From contig NZ_WSRO01000002.1 of assembly GCF_009769735.1 (NCBI RefSeq), forward strand, positions 4,352,001 through 4,416,000: a stretch of DNA of 64,000 bases. Reading direction: 5' to 3'. This document shows, piece after piece, positions 53,238-61,596 of this stretch. The notes under the pieces were generated by a model. That model searched no databases. It was not told where the DNA came from and was given only the letters and a program-made list of their open reading frames with translations. The translations under genes were made by a program, and so were the position numbers. The stretch is from Streptomyces sp. BA2. GTDB taxonomy: Bacteria; Actinomycetota; Actinomycetes; Streptomycetales; Streptomycetaceae. Every line of letters starts with the position of its first letter. Position 1 is the stretch's first letter.

Positions 53238-55280
53238 GTGCAAGCCACCCCCGACCCCCTCTCCCGAGAGCGGAACCACCTGGCCGCCTCCCGCTCGGCC
53301 CTCCGAGCCATGCGCGAGGACGCCGAAGCGCTCGACATCCGCGACGTCACCGCGAACTGGGTCAACGCCGCCGTCCTGCAGAGCCAGATCGACGAGCGGA
53401 TCAAGTCCCTCGCCGATCTCTCCCACACCCCGCTCTTCTTCGGGCGGCTCGACTACCTCCACGCCCCCGGCGCCGACCAGGCGGAAGGCGCCGATGGCGA
53501 GCAGTTCTACATCGGGCGGCGGCACGTCCACGACGCCGACGGCGACCCCATGGTCATCGACTGGCGAGCCCCGGTCTCGCAGCCCTTCTACCGCGCCTCC
53601 AAGAAGGCGCCGATGGACATCGCCCTGCGGCGGCGGTTCGGATACACGGGCGGCGACCTCACCGCGTACGAGGACGAGCACCTCAGTGACGCCGACGAGG
53701 TCGAGCGGACCAGCAAACTGCTCCAGCAGGAGATCGAGCGGCCCCGCGTCGGCCCCATGCGCGACATCGTCGCCACGATCCAGCCCGAGCAGGACGAGAT
53801 CGTGCGCAGCGGTCTCGGCGGATCCGTGTGCGTCCAGGGCGGTCCGGGCACCGGGAAGACCGCCGTCGGCCTGCACCGCGTCGCCTATCTGCTCTACGCC
53901 CACCGCGAGCGCCTCGCCCGGACCGGGACCCTGGTCATCGGGCCCAACAGGTCCTTCCTGCACTACATCGAGCAAGTCCTGCCTGCCCTGGGCGAGTTGG
54001 AGGTCAAGCAGGCCACCGTCGACGACCTCGTCGCCCATGTGGAGGTGCGGGGCACGGACGACGCCGCCGCTGCCGTCATCAAGGGCGACGCACGCATGGC
54101 CGAGGTGCTGAGGAAAGCCCTGCGGTCGCACGTGAGCATGCCCGATGAGCCTGTCGTCGTGGTGCGCGGGTCCCGCCGCTGGCGCGTTCCCGCGTACGAA
54201 CTGGAGGAGATCGTCGGGGAGTTGCTCGCACGCGACATCCGGTACGGGGCTGCCCGCGACGCCCTGCCTCAGCGCATCGCGCACGCTGTGCTCGTCCGGA
54301 TGGAGCAGGCCGGCGAGGCCCCCGACGACCGCGTGCAGGACGCCGTCGCCCGCAACTCCGCGGTGAAGGCGGCCGTCAAGGCCATGTGGCCGCCCGTCGA
54401 TCCCGCCAAGCTCGTGCTGCGGCTGCTCTCCGATGCCGATTTCCTTGCCCTGCATGCCGAGGGGATTCTCGATCAGGACGAGCAGAAGCTCATCCTCTGG
54501 GCCAAGCCCGCGCGGAGTCTCAAGGCCGCCAAGTGGTCCGCCGCCGATGCCGTGCTGATCGATGAGGCGCGCGATCTTGTCGCTCGGACCCACTCGCTCG
54601 GGCATGTCGTCCTCGATGAGGCGCAGGACCTCTCCCCCATGCAGTACCGCGCCGTCGGGCGGCGCTGCACCACCGGGTCCGCCACCGTCCTCGGCGACCT
54701 CGCCCAGGGCACCACCCCCTGGGCCACCCGGAGTTGGGAACAGGCCCTGGGGCACCTGGGGAAGGGCGAGGCCGTGGTGGAGGAGCTCACCGCGGGGTTC
54801 CGTGTGCCTCGGGAGGTCATCGCGTTCGCCTCCCGGCTGCTTCCCTCCATCGCGCCGGGCCTCGCCGAGGTGAAGTCCGTTCGTGAGTCGGCGGGTTCGC
54901 TCGTGGTGCGGCGCACGGCGGATCTCGACGCCGCTTCCCTCGAAGCCTGCGCCGAGTCACTGCGGCAGGAAGGTTCCATCGGGCTCATCGCCGCCGACGC
55001 ACGCATCCCCGCGCTCGCCGAAGCACTCGACGCCGCCGGGATGACGTACCTCTCGCCCGGCGAGGAGACCACCCCCGGCACCCGGCTCACGCTCGTGCCC
55101 GCCTCCCTCGCCAAGGGACTCGAGTACGACTACGTGGTCCTCGACGAGCCCGCCGCCGTCGTCGACGGCGAGCCCGACGAGCGGACCGGCCTGCGGCGGC
55201 TCTACGTCGCCCTGACCCGTGCCGTCTCGGGGCTCACCGTCGTGCATGCCGCCGAGCTGCCGGAGCAGCTCGCCGCCTAG
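53238..55280 (+). CDS. helD: HelD-family RNA polymerase-recycling ATPase
   Basis: The protein of 680 aa is an SF1-like ATPase. The N-terminal coiled-coil (about 1-80: LSRERNHLAASRSALRAMRE, QSQIDERIKSLADLS) precedes FFGRLDYLHAPG. Walker A GGPGTGKTAVGLHRVAYLLY has Lys207, DEAQDLSPMQYRAVGRR is Walker B/motif II, and KGLEYDYVVLDEPA with LYVALTRA supplies motifs V and VI. HelD proteins release stalled or drug-bound RNA polymerase. I see no rifamycin-associated element upstream, so it may not be the HelR drug-resistance paralog. GTG 53238 has GGAGGC. Confidence 0.85.
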   Translation: MQATPDPLSRERNHLAASRSALRAMREDAEALDIRDVTANWVNAAVLQSQIDERIKSLADLSHTPLFFGRLDYLHAPGADQAEGADGEQFYIGRRHVHDADGDPMVIDWRAPVSQPFYRASKKAPMDIALRRRFGYTGGDLTAYEDEHLSDADEVERTSKLLQQEIERPRVGPMRDIVATIQPEQDEIVRSGLGGSVCVQGGPGTGKTAVGLHRVAYLLYAHRERLARTGTLVIGPNRSFLHYIEQVLPALGELEVKQATVDDLVAHVEVRGTDDAAAAVIKGDARMAEVLRKALRSHVSMPDEPVVVVRGSRRWRVPAYELEEIVGELLARDIRYGAARDALPQRIAHAVLVRMEQAGEAPDDRVQDAVARNSAVKAAVKAMWPPVDPAKLVLRLLSDADFLALHAEGILDQDEQKLILWAKPARSLKAAKWSAADAVLIDEARDLVARTHSLGHVVLDEAQDLSPMQYRAVGRRCTTGSATVLGDLAQGTTPWATRSWEQALGHLGKGEAVVEELTAGFRVPREVIAFASRLLPSIAPGLAEVKSVRESAGSLVVRRTADLDAASLEACAESLRQEGSIGLIAADARIPALAEALDAAGMTYLSPGEETTPGTRLTLVPASLAKGLEYDYVVLDEPAAVVDGEPDERTGLRRLYVALTRAVSGLTVVHAAELPEQLAA

Positions 55281-55906
55281 GCGCGCCCCTTGGAGCTCGC
55301 CGCCTGGTCGAGCTCCTTGGAGCCGGACGGCAGGTGCGTGACCACGAGCACTATGCCCGCGAGCGTCACGACGCGCGTGGCCGCGTCCAGGCCGTTCCAG
55401 TCCTCCGACTGCCACATGGCGAACCATTCGCCGCCGATCCCGATGAAGCCCGCCCCGAACAGGACGAGGATCATCAACAGGCCGATCGTGCCCGCCCGTC
55501 GGGCTCTGCGCAGCCCCTGGGGGCGGCGCAGGGCCCCGGCCCACAGGACCGTCGCCGCGAGGAGGATCAGCGCGGCCAGGCTCTCCCAGACGATGATCCC
55601 GACGTACGCGGTGTCCTGCAGCGCGGTCGAACCCACCGCGCGCCACATCAGGTCGTCGTCCTTGAAGGTGGTGTCCATCGCCAGGACATGGCGTACGAAC
55701 TGCTGGTTGGTGTCGAAGTCGGTGATGTTCCCGAACGCGACGAGTGTGATGTAGAGCGCCACCGTCCCGGTGAGCAGTGTCGCGGCGACGGGCAGCGCCC
55801 CTGCCGCGAGCATCCGGTCCGCGGGACGCTTCTGGTCTGCGGAAAGCTTCTGGTCTGCGGGACGTGTCTGATCTGCGGGACGTGTCTGATCTGCTGGTGT
55901 CGGCAT
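55277..55906 (-). CDS. DUF2165-family membrane protein
   Basis: The protein of 209 aa has four helices. ITDFDTNQQFVRHVLAMDTT and GGEWFAMWQSEDWNGLD are typical of DUF2165. The N-terminus is a run of near-identical hexapeptides PADQTR, PADQTR, PADQKL, SADQKR, PADRM, encoded by 18-bp tandem repeats at about 55815-55896, which likely vary in copy number. Shine-Dalgarno AGGAGGGG lies before ATG 55906. The stop overlaps the HelD stop by 4 bp. Function unknown. Confidence 0.88.
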   Translation of the reverse strand: MPTPADQTRPADQTRPADQKLSADQKRPADRMLAAGALPVAATLLTGTVALYITLVAFGNITDFDTNQQFVRHVLAMDTTFKDDDLMWRAVGSTALQDTAYVGIIVWESLAALILLAATVLWAGALRRPQGLRRARRAGTIGLLMILVLFGAGFIGIGGEWFAMWQSEDWNGLDAATRVVTLAGIVLVVTHLPSGSKELDQAASSKGRA

Positions 55907-55981
55907 GAAGTCCCCTCCTTTTTCGTCCAGTTGTATCGCGTCCCGCACGAAGAACGATCAGGCGTCCCGCCCGGGGGACGA

Positions 55982-56671
55982 TCAGGCGTCCACCGCTGCC
56001 CGCCACCGGGCGACGGCCTCGGCGGACACCGGCGCCGACCAGCCGTCGGGGCGCGAGGCTCCGCCGATGTGGAACGCGTCCACGCCCGCGGCCTTGAGCC
56101 GCGGCAGATGGTCGAGGCGGAGGCCGCCGCCGACCAGGATCTGCTGCTCGTAACCCTGCTCGCCGGAGCGCGCCGCCTCGGCGAGCAGCGTGGGCAGGCC
56201 GTCGTCCACGCCGCTCGCCGCGCCCGCGGTGAGGTAGGTGTCGAGGCCGGGCAGGTCCGCGAGCTGCTTGCGCAGGGCGTCGCGGTCGGAGGTCCGGTCG
56301 ACGGCCCGGTGGAACGTCCAGCGGCAGCCGTCGAGCGCGCCCACCACGGCCTCCACCGCGGCCAGGTCGGGGCCGCCCGTCTCGTCGAGGAAGCCCAGTA
56401 CGAACTCGTCGGCGCCCGCGCTCCTGAGCTCGCGCGCGCGGCGTACGAGGGCGTCGACGTCGCCCGCGGCAAAGCCGTCCGCAAGGCGCAGCATCACGCG
56501 CAGGGAGATGTCCACGGCGGCGCGGATCTCGGCAAAGGTCTCGCGGGACGGGGTCAGGCCGTCCGCGGCCATGTCGGTGACCAGCTCGAGGCGGTCCGCG
56601 CCTCCGGCCTGGGCGGCGACGGCGTCCTCGGCGTCGAGGGCGATCACCTCCAGGACTGCACGCTTGCTCAT
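55982..56671 (-). CDS. cutC: CutC-family copper homeostasis protein
   Basis: The TIM-barrel protein of 229 aa begins LEVIALDAEDAVAAQAGGAD, RLELVTDMAADGLTPSRETF. It has the family motifs FHRAVDRTSDRDALR and ILVGGGLRLDHLPRLKAAGV, and the C-terminal FHIGGAS. Its copper role in bacteria is debated; some homologs act in other ways. Upstream AAGGAAGA supports ATG 56671. It is 184 bp from copA and on the same strand, which fits a copper theme, with a terminator hairpin between. Confidence 0.9.
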   Translation of the reverse strand: MSKRAVLEVIALDAEDAVAAQAGGADRLELVTDMAADGLTPSRETFAEIRAAVDISLRVMLRLADGFAAGDVDALVRRARELRSAGADEFVLGFLDETGGPDLAAVEAVVGALDGCRWTFHRAVDRTSDRDALRKQLADLPGLDTYLTAGAASGVDDGLPTLLAEAARSGEQGYEQQILVGGGLRLDHLPRLKAAGVDAFHIGGASRPDGWSAPVSAEAVARWRAAVDA

Positions 56672-56761
56672 GGATGTCTTCCTTCGGGTCCGGGGCCGCG
56701 GGTGCGGGCGGCGTCAAAGCCGTCCCGCACAGGTCTAGTCCAATTACCCAGCCTACGCGCA

Positions 56762-56798
56762 GATCACCCCGGCGCGACCCAAGCGCACCGGGGTGATC
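56762..56798. terminator. Hairpin after copA
   Basis: GATCACCCCGG and CCGGGGTGATC form an 11-bp perfect stem with a 15-bp loop, 58 bp after the copA stop on the minus strand. Likely a terminator of the copA transcript. Confidence 0.6.
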
Positions 56799-56855
56799 GT
56801 AAAGTCATGTACACGTCGATCTTGCCGAGGGTTGGGGCCGGCGGCCACCGGCCGT

Positions 56856-59135
56856 TCAACTCAGCGGCTTGAAGCCCCTCAGGCGCAGGCTGTTGCCGAC
56901 CACGAAGACCGAGGAGAACGCCATCGCGGCGCCCGCGATCATCGGGTTCAGGAGTCCTGCCGCGGCCAGCGGCAGCGCGCCCACGTTGTAGGCGAAGGCC
57001 CAGAACAGGTTCGACTTGATCGTGCCGAGCGTGCGGCGCGAGAGGCGGATGGCGTCCGCCGCCGCGCGCAGGTCTCCTCGTACGAGCGTGAGGTCGCCCG
57101 CCTCTATCGCGGCGTCCGTGCCCGTGCCCATCGCCAGGCCCAGGTCGGCCTGGGCGAGCGCGGCCGCGTCGTTCACGCCGTCGCCGACCATCGCCACGCT
57201 CCGGCCCTCCGCCTGGAGGCGCTTGACCACGTCGACCTTGTCCTGCGGCATGACCTCGGCGATCACGTCCTCGGGGGCGATGCCCACCTCGGCGGCCACC
57301 GATGCCGCGACCGCCTTGTTGTCGCCGGTCAGGAGGATGGGCGTGAGGCCCAGGTCACGGAGTCGGCTGATCGCCTCCGGGCTCGTCTCCTTCACCGCGT
57401 CGGCCACCTCAAGGACCGCCCGCGCCTCGCCGTCCCAGGCCACCGCGATCGCCGTACGTCCGGCCGCCTCGGCCTCAGCCTTCGCGCGCTCCAGCTCCAC
57501 GGGCAGCCGGATCGCCCACTCCCCGAGCAGCGCCTCGCGGCCGACGAGGACCGCGTGGCCCTCGACGATGCCCTGGACGCCGAGACCCGCGACGTTCGCG
57601 AAGTCCTCGGGGGTGGGCAGCGTGCCGACCTGCTCGGCGGCGCCGATGGCCACCGCCTGGGCGATGGGGTGCTCCGAGGAGTGCTCCAACGCCCCGGCCA
57701 GGCGCAGGACTTCGGCCTCGGTCGTACTGGATGCGACATGCGTGGCGAGCAGGGTCATCTTGCCGGTGGTGACGGTGCCGGTCTTGTCCAGGACGATCGT
57801 GTCGACCTTGCGGGTCGTCTCCAGGACCTCCGGGCCCTTGATCAGGATGCCGAGCTGGGCGCCGCGTCCGGTGCCGACCATGAGGGCGGTCGGCGTCGCG
57901 AGCCCCAGGGCGCAGGGGCAGGCGATGATCAGTACGGCGACCGCGGCGGTGAAGGCGGCCGTGAGCCCGGAGCCGTTGCCGAGCCAGAATCCGAGGGTGG
58001 CGACGGCCAGGGCGATGACGATCGGCACGAAGACCGCCGAGATCTTGTCGGCGAGGCGCTGGGCCGCCGCCTTGCCGTTCTGCGCGTCCTCGACGAGCTT
58101 GGCCATGCGGGCGAGTTGGGTGTCGGCGCCGACGCGGGTGGCCTCGACGACCAGGCGTCCGCCCACGTTCAGCGTGGCTCCGGTGACCGCGTCGCCCTTG
58201 GCGACCTCGACCGGCACGGACTCGCCGGTGAGCATGGAGGCGTCGACGGCAGAGGCGCCCTCGACGACCTTGCCGTCGGTGGCGATCTTCTCGCCGGGCC
58301 GGACGAGGAAGCGGTCGCCGACCTTCAACTCCCCTACCGGGATGGTCTCTTCCCGTCCGCCGTCACGGATGACGGTGACGTCCTTGGCGCCCAGCTGGAG
58401 CAGCGCCTTGAGGGCGGCACCCGCCTTGCGCTTGGAGCGGGCCTCGAAATAGCGCCCCGCCAGGATGAAGGCGGTGACGCCCGCCGCGGCCTCCAGGTAG
58501 ATGTTCCCCGCGCCGTCCGTGCGGGAGATGGTCAGCTCGAAGGGGTGCGTCATGCCGGGCGTACCGGCCGTCCCGAAGAACAGCGCCCACAGGGACCAGA
58601 TGAACGCGGCCGACGTGCCGACCGAGATGAGCGTGTCCATCGTCGCCGCGCCGTGCCGCGCGTTCGTGTACGCGGCCTTGTGGAAGGGCCAGGCCGCGTA
58701 CGTCACGACCGGCGCCGCCAGGGTCAGGGACAGCCACTGCCAGTACTCGAACTGCAGGGCCGGGATCATCGCCATCGCGACGACGGGCAGGGAGAGCAGG
58801 ACGGCGGTGATCAACCGCTCGCGAAGGGGCCGCAGTTCATCGTCGGCCTGCCGCTCGTCCGCGTCCGCGTCCGCGCCCGGGTCCTCCGTGCGGGCCGGGG
58901 CGGGCTCCTGCGCGGTGTAGCCGGTGGCTTCGACGGTGGCGATCAGGTCCTGTACGGCGATGTCCTGGCCGCGGTAGCTGACCTTGGCCTTCTCGGTGGC
59001 GTAGTTGACGGTCGCCTCGACGCCGTCCATGCGGTTGAGCTTCTTCTCGATCCGGGCGGCGCACGAGGCGCAGGTCATGCCACCGATGGCGAGTTCTACT
59101 TCTGCCACCTCGGTGGTGCCGGGTGTGGTGGACAT
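56856..59135 (-). CDS. copA: Copper-translocating P1B-type ATPase
   Basis: The protein of 759 aa has a N-terminal heavy-metal-binding domain with GMTCASC (Cys22, Cys25), eight helices, TGES in the actuator loop, CPC in helix 6 (Cys406), the phosphorylation Asp450 in DKTGTVT, SEHPIA and [14 protein letters not shown]. It pumps Cu(I) out of the cell. ATG 59135 follows AAGGAG. Its promoter has a -35 TTGCAT (59231-59226), 17-bp spacer and -10 TATAAA (59208-59203) with a CsoR-type palindrome inside the spacer. Confidence 0.97.
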   Translation of the reverse strand: MSTTPGTTEVAEVELAIGGMTCASCAARIEKKLNRMDGVEATVNYATEKAKVSYRGQDIAVQDLIATVEATGYTAQEPAPARTEDPGADADADERQADDELRPLRERLITAVLLSLPVVAMAMIPALQFEYWQWLSLTLAAPVVTYAAWPFHKAAYTNARHGAATMDTLISVGTSAAFIWSLWALFFGTAGTPGMTHPFELTISRTDGAGNIYLEAAAGVTAFILAGRYFEARSKRKAGAALKALLQLGAKDVTVIRDGGREETIPVGELKVGDRFLVRPGEKIATDGKVVEGASAVDASMLTGESVPVEVAKGDAVTGATLNVGGRLVVEATRVGADTQLARMAKLVEDAQNGKAAAQRLADKISAVFVPIVIALAVATLGFWLGNGSGLTAAFTAAVAVLIIACPCALGLATPTALMVGTGRGAQLGILIKGPEVLETTRKVDTIVLDKTGTVTTGKMTLLATHVASSTTEAEVLRLAGALEHSSEHPIAQAVAIGAAEQVGTLPTPEDFANVAGLGVQGIVEGHAVLVGREALLGEWAIRLPVELERAKAEAEAAGRTAIAVAWDGEARAVLEVADAVKETSPEAISRLRDLGLTPILLTGDNKAVAASVAAEVGIAPEDVIAEVMPQDKVDVVKRLQAEGRSVAMVGDGVNDAAALAQADLGLAMGTGTDAAIEAGDLTLVRGDLRAAADAIRLSRRTLGTIKSNLFWAFAYNVGALPLAAAGLLNPMIAGAAMAFSSVFVVGNSLRLRGFKPLS

Positions 59136-59202
59136 GGCTGCGGACTCCTTGCGACGGGGGCAGATCCTGGGTACCCGGGGCGGGTACCTCCGACGGGATC
59201 CA

Positions 59203-59231
59203 TTTATACCCCTAGGGGGTATCGGATGCAA
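59203..59231 (-). promoter_or_regulatory. copA promoter with CsoR-type operator 1
   Basis: The palindrome ATACCCCTAGGGGGTAT (59206-59222) fills the spacer between TTGCAT and TATAAA. CsoR-family proteins bind such sequences and release them on Cu(I). Confidence 0.85.
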
Positions 59232-59256
59232 GAGGAACCCGAGGCGGATCCAGGGC

Positions 59257-59284
59257 TTGACTTCATACCCCTAGGGGGTATCTT
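59257..59284 (+). promoter_or_regulatory. Promoter of secreted His-rich protein with CsoR-type operator 2
   Basis: An identical palindrome (59265-59281) lies between a -35 TTGACT (59257-59262) and a -10 TATCTT (59279-59284). The two operators start 59 bp apart and point the two promoters in opposite directions. Confidence 0.85.
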
Positions 59285-59355
59285 CGGAGGCATGGAGAGG
59301 TGGAGATCCGAGATCCCCTCCATCCACCCGTCCTTTGGGAGCCTTGGGAGCCGTC

Positions 59356-60336
59356 ATGAACACCGGACTGAAGATCACCGCCTTCGCCGCGGCCGTCGCC
59401 GCGACCTTCGGCACCGCGTACGGAGTGGGCCAGGGCGTCGACCCCGTGACCTCGGAGAAGAAGCCCGCGAGCGAGCACGGCGGGCACGCGGACGGCGGCG
59501 AGAAGGAGAAGCCAGGGGGCAAGGACGCCGGCGCGGGTCACGCGGAGACCGTGCCCGGCGGCCTGCAGATCTCCGAGCGCGGCTACACGCTCGATCTGGC
59601 GACGTCGCGCATCGACGCCGGGAAGCGCGAGGAACTGCGGTTCGCGGTGGTCAAGGACGGCGCGGGCGACGCGGGCCACGCGGGCAAGGACGGCCGGGGC
59701 AAGAACGTCACGGCGTACGAGACGGAGCACGGCAAGGAGCTGCACCTCATCGTCGCGTCACGTGACCTGACGACCTACCGCCACCTGCACCCGACCCGCG
59801 CGGCGGACGGCACCTGGTCGACGCCGGTCGAGCTCCCTGAGGCGGGCGGCTACCGCGTCTTCGCCGACTTCAAGCCCGCGGGCGCGAAGGAGGGGCTGAC
59901 GCTGGGGGCGGACCTCGCGGTGGCGGGGAAGTACGCCCCGAAGGCGCTGCCCGAGACGGGCACGCGGGCGTCGGTCGACGGGTACGAGGTCACCCTCAAG
60001 GGGAAGTTGAAGCCCGGGAAGGCGGCGGACGTGACCCTGAACGTGGAGAAGAACGGCAGGCCGGTGACGGACCTCCAGCCCTACCTCGGCTCGTACGGCC
60101 ACCTGGTCGCCCTGCGCTCCGGCGACCTCGCGTACCTCCATGTGCACCCCACCGGCGAACCCGGCGACGGCAGGACCCGGCCGGGGCCCGGCGTCTCCTT
60201 CTCGGCGACGGCGCCGAGCGTGGGGTCGTACCGGCTGTTCCTCGACTTCAAGCACGAGGGGGAGGTGCGGACGGCGGCGTTCACGGTGCGGGCCGGCTCC
60301 GCCGGTGGGGTGGCGGACCCGGGTCACGCGCACTGA
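59356..60336 (+). CDS. Secreted histidine-rich putative copper-binding protein
   Basis: The protein of 326 aa has a N-terminal hydrophobic segment (LKITAFAAAVAATFGTAYGV). A Lys/Gly/His-rich stretch (HGGHADGGEKEKPGGKDAGA, GHAETVPG) follows. The rest has two beta-sandwich-like regions: TYRHLHPTRAADGTWSTPVE, GYRVFADFKPAG and LHVHPTGEPGDGRTR, VGSYRLFLDFKHEG, ending GHAH. Paired His motifs could bind copper. It shares a CsoR-type operator with copA, so it likely handles copper outside the membrane. No named family is certain. Confidence 0.8.
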   Translation: MNTGLKITAFAAAVAATFGTAYGVGQGVDPVTSEKKPASEHGGHADGGEKEKPGGKDAGAGHAETVPGGLQISERGYTLDLATSRIDAGKREELRFAVVKDGAGDAGHAGKDGRGKNVTAYETEHGKELHLIVASRDLTTYRHLHPTRAADGTWSTPVELPEAGGYRVFADFKPAGAKEGLTLGADLAVAGKYAPKALPETGTRASVDGYEVTLKGKLKPGKAADVTLNVEKNGRPVTDLQPYLGSYGHLVALRSGDLAYLHVHPTGEPGDGRTRPGPGVSFSATAPSVGSYRLFLDFKHEGEVRTAAFTVRAGSAGGVADPGHAH

Positions 60337-60375
60337 GGGGTACGGGGCCTTGCCGACTGCGGGCGCGTCGTGCCC

Positions 60376-60720
60376 GCTCGCGCAGTTCCCCGCGCCCCCA
60401 AAACGACTCCCGCCGCACACACCTGCGGGTACGCGGTGGTTGCTCGCGCAGTTCCCCGCGCCCCTGACGGGGCACCCCCGCCGTACACACCTGCGGGTAC
60501 GCGGTGGTTGCTCGCGCAGTTCCCCGCGCCCCTGACGGGGCACCCCCGCCGCACACGCCCGCGGGTGGGCTGTGGTTGCTCGCGCAGTTCCTCGCGCCCC
60601 TTCGGGGCGCCCCGAAGGGGCGCGAGGAACTGCGCGCCAAGCCACGACACACCGACGGACGAACACGGTGAGCTCCACCCCTAGGGGCGCGGGGAACTGC
60701 GCGACCAGCCACCGCCCACC
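60376..60720. repeat. Array of 66-68 bp intergenic repeats
   Basis: GCTCGCGCAGTTCCCCGCGC starts at 60376, 60442, 60510 and 60578 (periods 66, 68, 68). The last copy runs into a palindrome, and an inverted copy follows at 60687-60720. Between copies lie CACACCTGCGGGTACGCGGT blocks. The region 60337-60802 holds no supported gene; open frames through it are artefacts of the repeats. Confidence 0.85.
60581..60636. terminator. Perfect 56-bp palindrome
   Basis: Arms 60581-60608 and 60609-60636 are exact complements of 28 bp with no loop. It can fold on either strand and lies between convergent genes, so it may end both transcripts. Confidence 0.75.
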
Positions 60721-60751
60721 CGCAGACACACACTCTCGGCCCCGCCCCCCA

Positions 60752-60771
60752 CCCCGCAACGCGGGGTTTTT
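60752..60771 (+). terminator. Intrinsic terminator
   Basis: CCCCGC-AAC-GCGGGG is followed by TTTTT. This is the clearest rho-independent terminator in the window. It is 415 bp after the His-rich protein gene and points the same way. Confidence 0.75.
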
Positions 60772-60802
60772 CGCGTTTCCCGGAGGCGGTGGCGGCTGAG
60801 GC

Positions 60803-61474
60803 TCAGTCGAAGATCGGCAGCTCCGATTCCTTCGCGCCCGCCAGCTCATACCGCGTCCCAGCAAGAGGGCGGCCCGTGTAAAGGCGGATCAGAGTCGGCG
60901 CGTCCCCGATGTAGCGGGCCGGCGGCCGCTTGCCGTCGGCCACGCCCAGGGCAAGCGGCTCGTCCACGCCGTCCACATCCGCGTGCAGCGGCAACGCAGA
61001 CGTCGTCCTGCTGTACTCCCCGAGCAGGGCCAGCGCATCAGGCAGCCCCGCGCCCCCATACGCCCCGGGCAGCCCCCACGCCTCCCGCACATCCCCCGCG
61101 TGCACCCACTCCCCCAGCGCCACGCCGTCGAGCCGCCCCTTGAACGCGACCATGACCGCGCCCGCCTCCGTCATCCCGTGCTCCAGCTCGTCCACGATGC
61201 GGGAGTTGGGCCAGTCGGCGCGCTCGGCGATGTCGCGGTCGTTGCTCTCCGCGCTGTAGACGCCCTCCTCGAAACGGCGCTCGACGACGCGCGTCAGCGC
61301 GGCACCGCAGTGTGCGAGGACGTGCCGCACCGTCCACCCGGGACAACAGGTCCTGATCGCATACGCGGAGTCGTCGGCGTCCCTCAACAGCGGGATCAGT
61401 AGGTCGCGTTCGGTGCGGAGCAGCCGTCCGGGGCGCTCGGGGTCGTACGCCTCGTCATGCGTGGTCGTAGTCAT
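60803..61474 (-). CDS. Mycothiol-dependent maleylpyruvate isomerase-like protein
   Basis: The protein of 223 aa has the MDMPI N-terminal fold: LLRTERDLLIPLLRDADDSA, then CCPGWTVRHVLAHCGAALTR (metal-binding His) and LGEWVHAGDVREAWG (second His). The C-terminal part (DGVDEPLALGVADGKRPPAR, YIGDAPTLIRLYTGRPLAG) resembles the SCP2-like module of this family. Such enzymes use mycothiol or bind metals. The substrate is unknown. ATG 61474 lacks a strong ribosome site. Confidence 0.85.
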   Translation of the reverse strand: MTTTTHDEAYDPERPGRLLRTERDLLIPLLRDADDSAYAIRTCCPGWTVRHVLAHCGAALTRVVERRFEEGVYSAESNDRDIAERADWPNSRIVDELEHGMTEAGAVMVAFKGRLDGVALGEWVHAGDVREAWGLPGAYGGAGLPDALALLGEYSRTTSALPLHADVDGVDEPLALGVADGKRPPARYIGDAPTLIRLYTGRPLAGTRYELAGAKESELPIFD

Positions 61475-61520
61475 GGTGCAAGCCAACCGTCCGCGGCCGC
61501 ACATGGCAACGCACGGCAAC

Positions 61521-61595
61521 GGACGGGCCGGAAAGATCCAGCCCGTCCGGCGTTTGAGGACGAGTACGGCGGAGCCGACGACCGGCGGCCACCCC
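61521..61595. repeat. Copy of the GTCCGGCGNTTGAGGA repeat family
   Basis: A hairpin (GGACGGGC...GCCCGTCC, 61521-61548) is followed by GGCGTTTGAGGACGAGTACG, then GCGGAGCC. The same blocks are in 19748-19837. It lies 1 bp before the end of the MFS gene region. Confidence 0.6.
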
Positions 61596-61596
61596 G

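Noticed and set aside
56793..59765. 990-codon + strand frame
   Set aside because: Antisense to copA; composition atypical and no start signal.
60361..60864. Several open frames through the 60.4-60.7 kb region
   Set aside because: They are translations of direct and inverted repeats, not genes.
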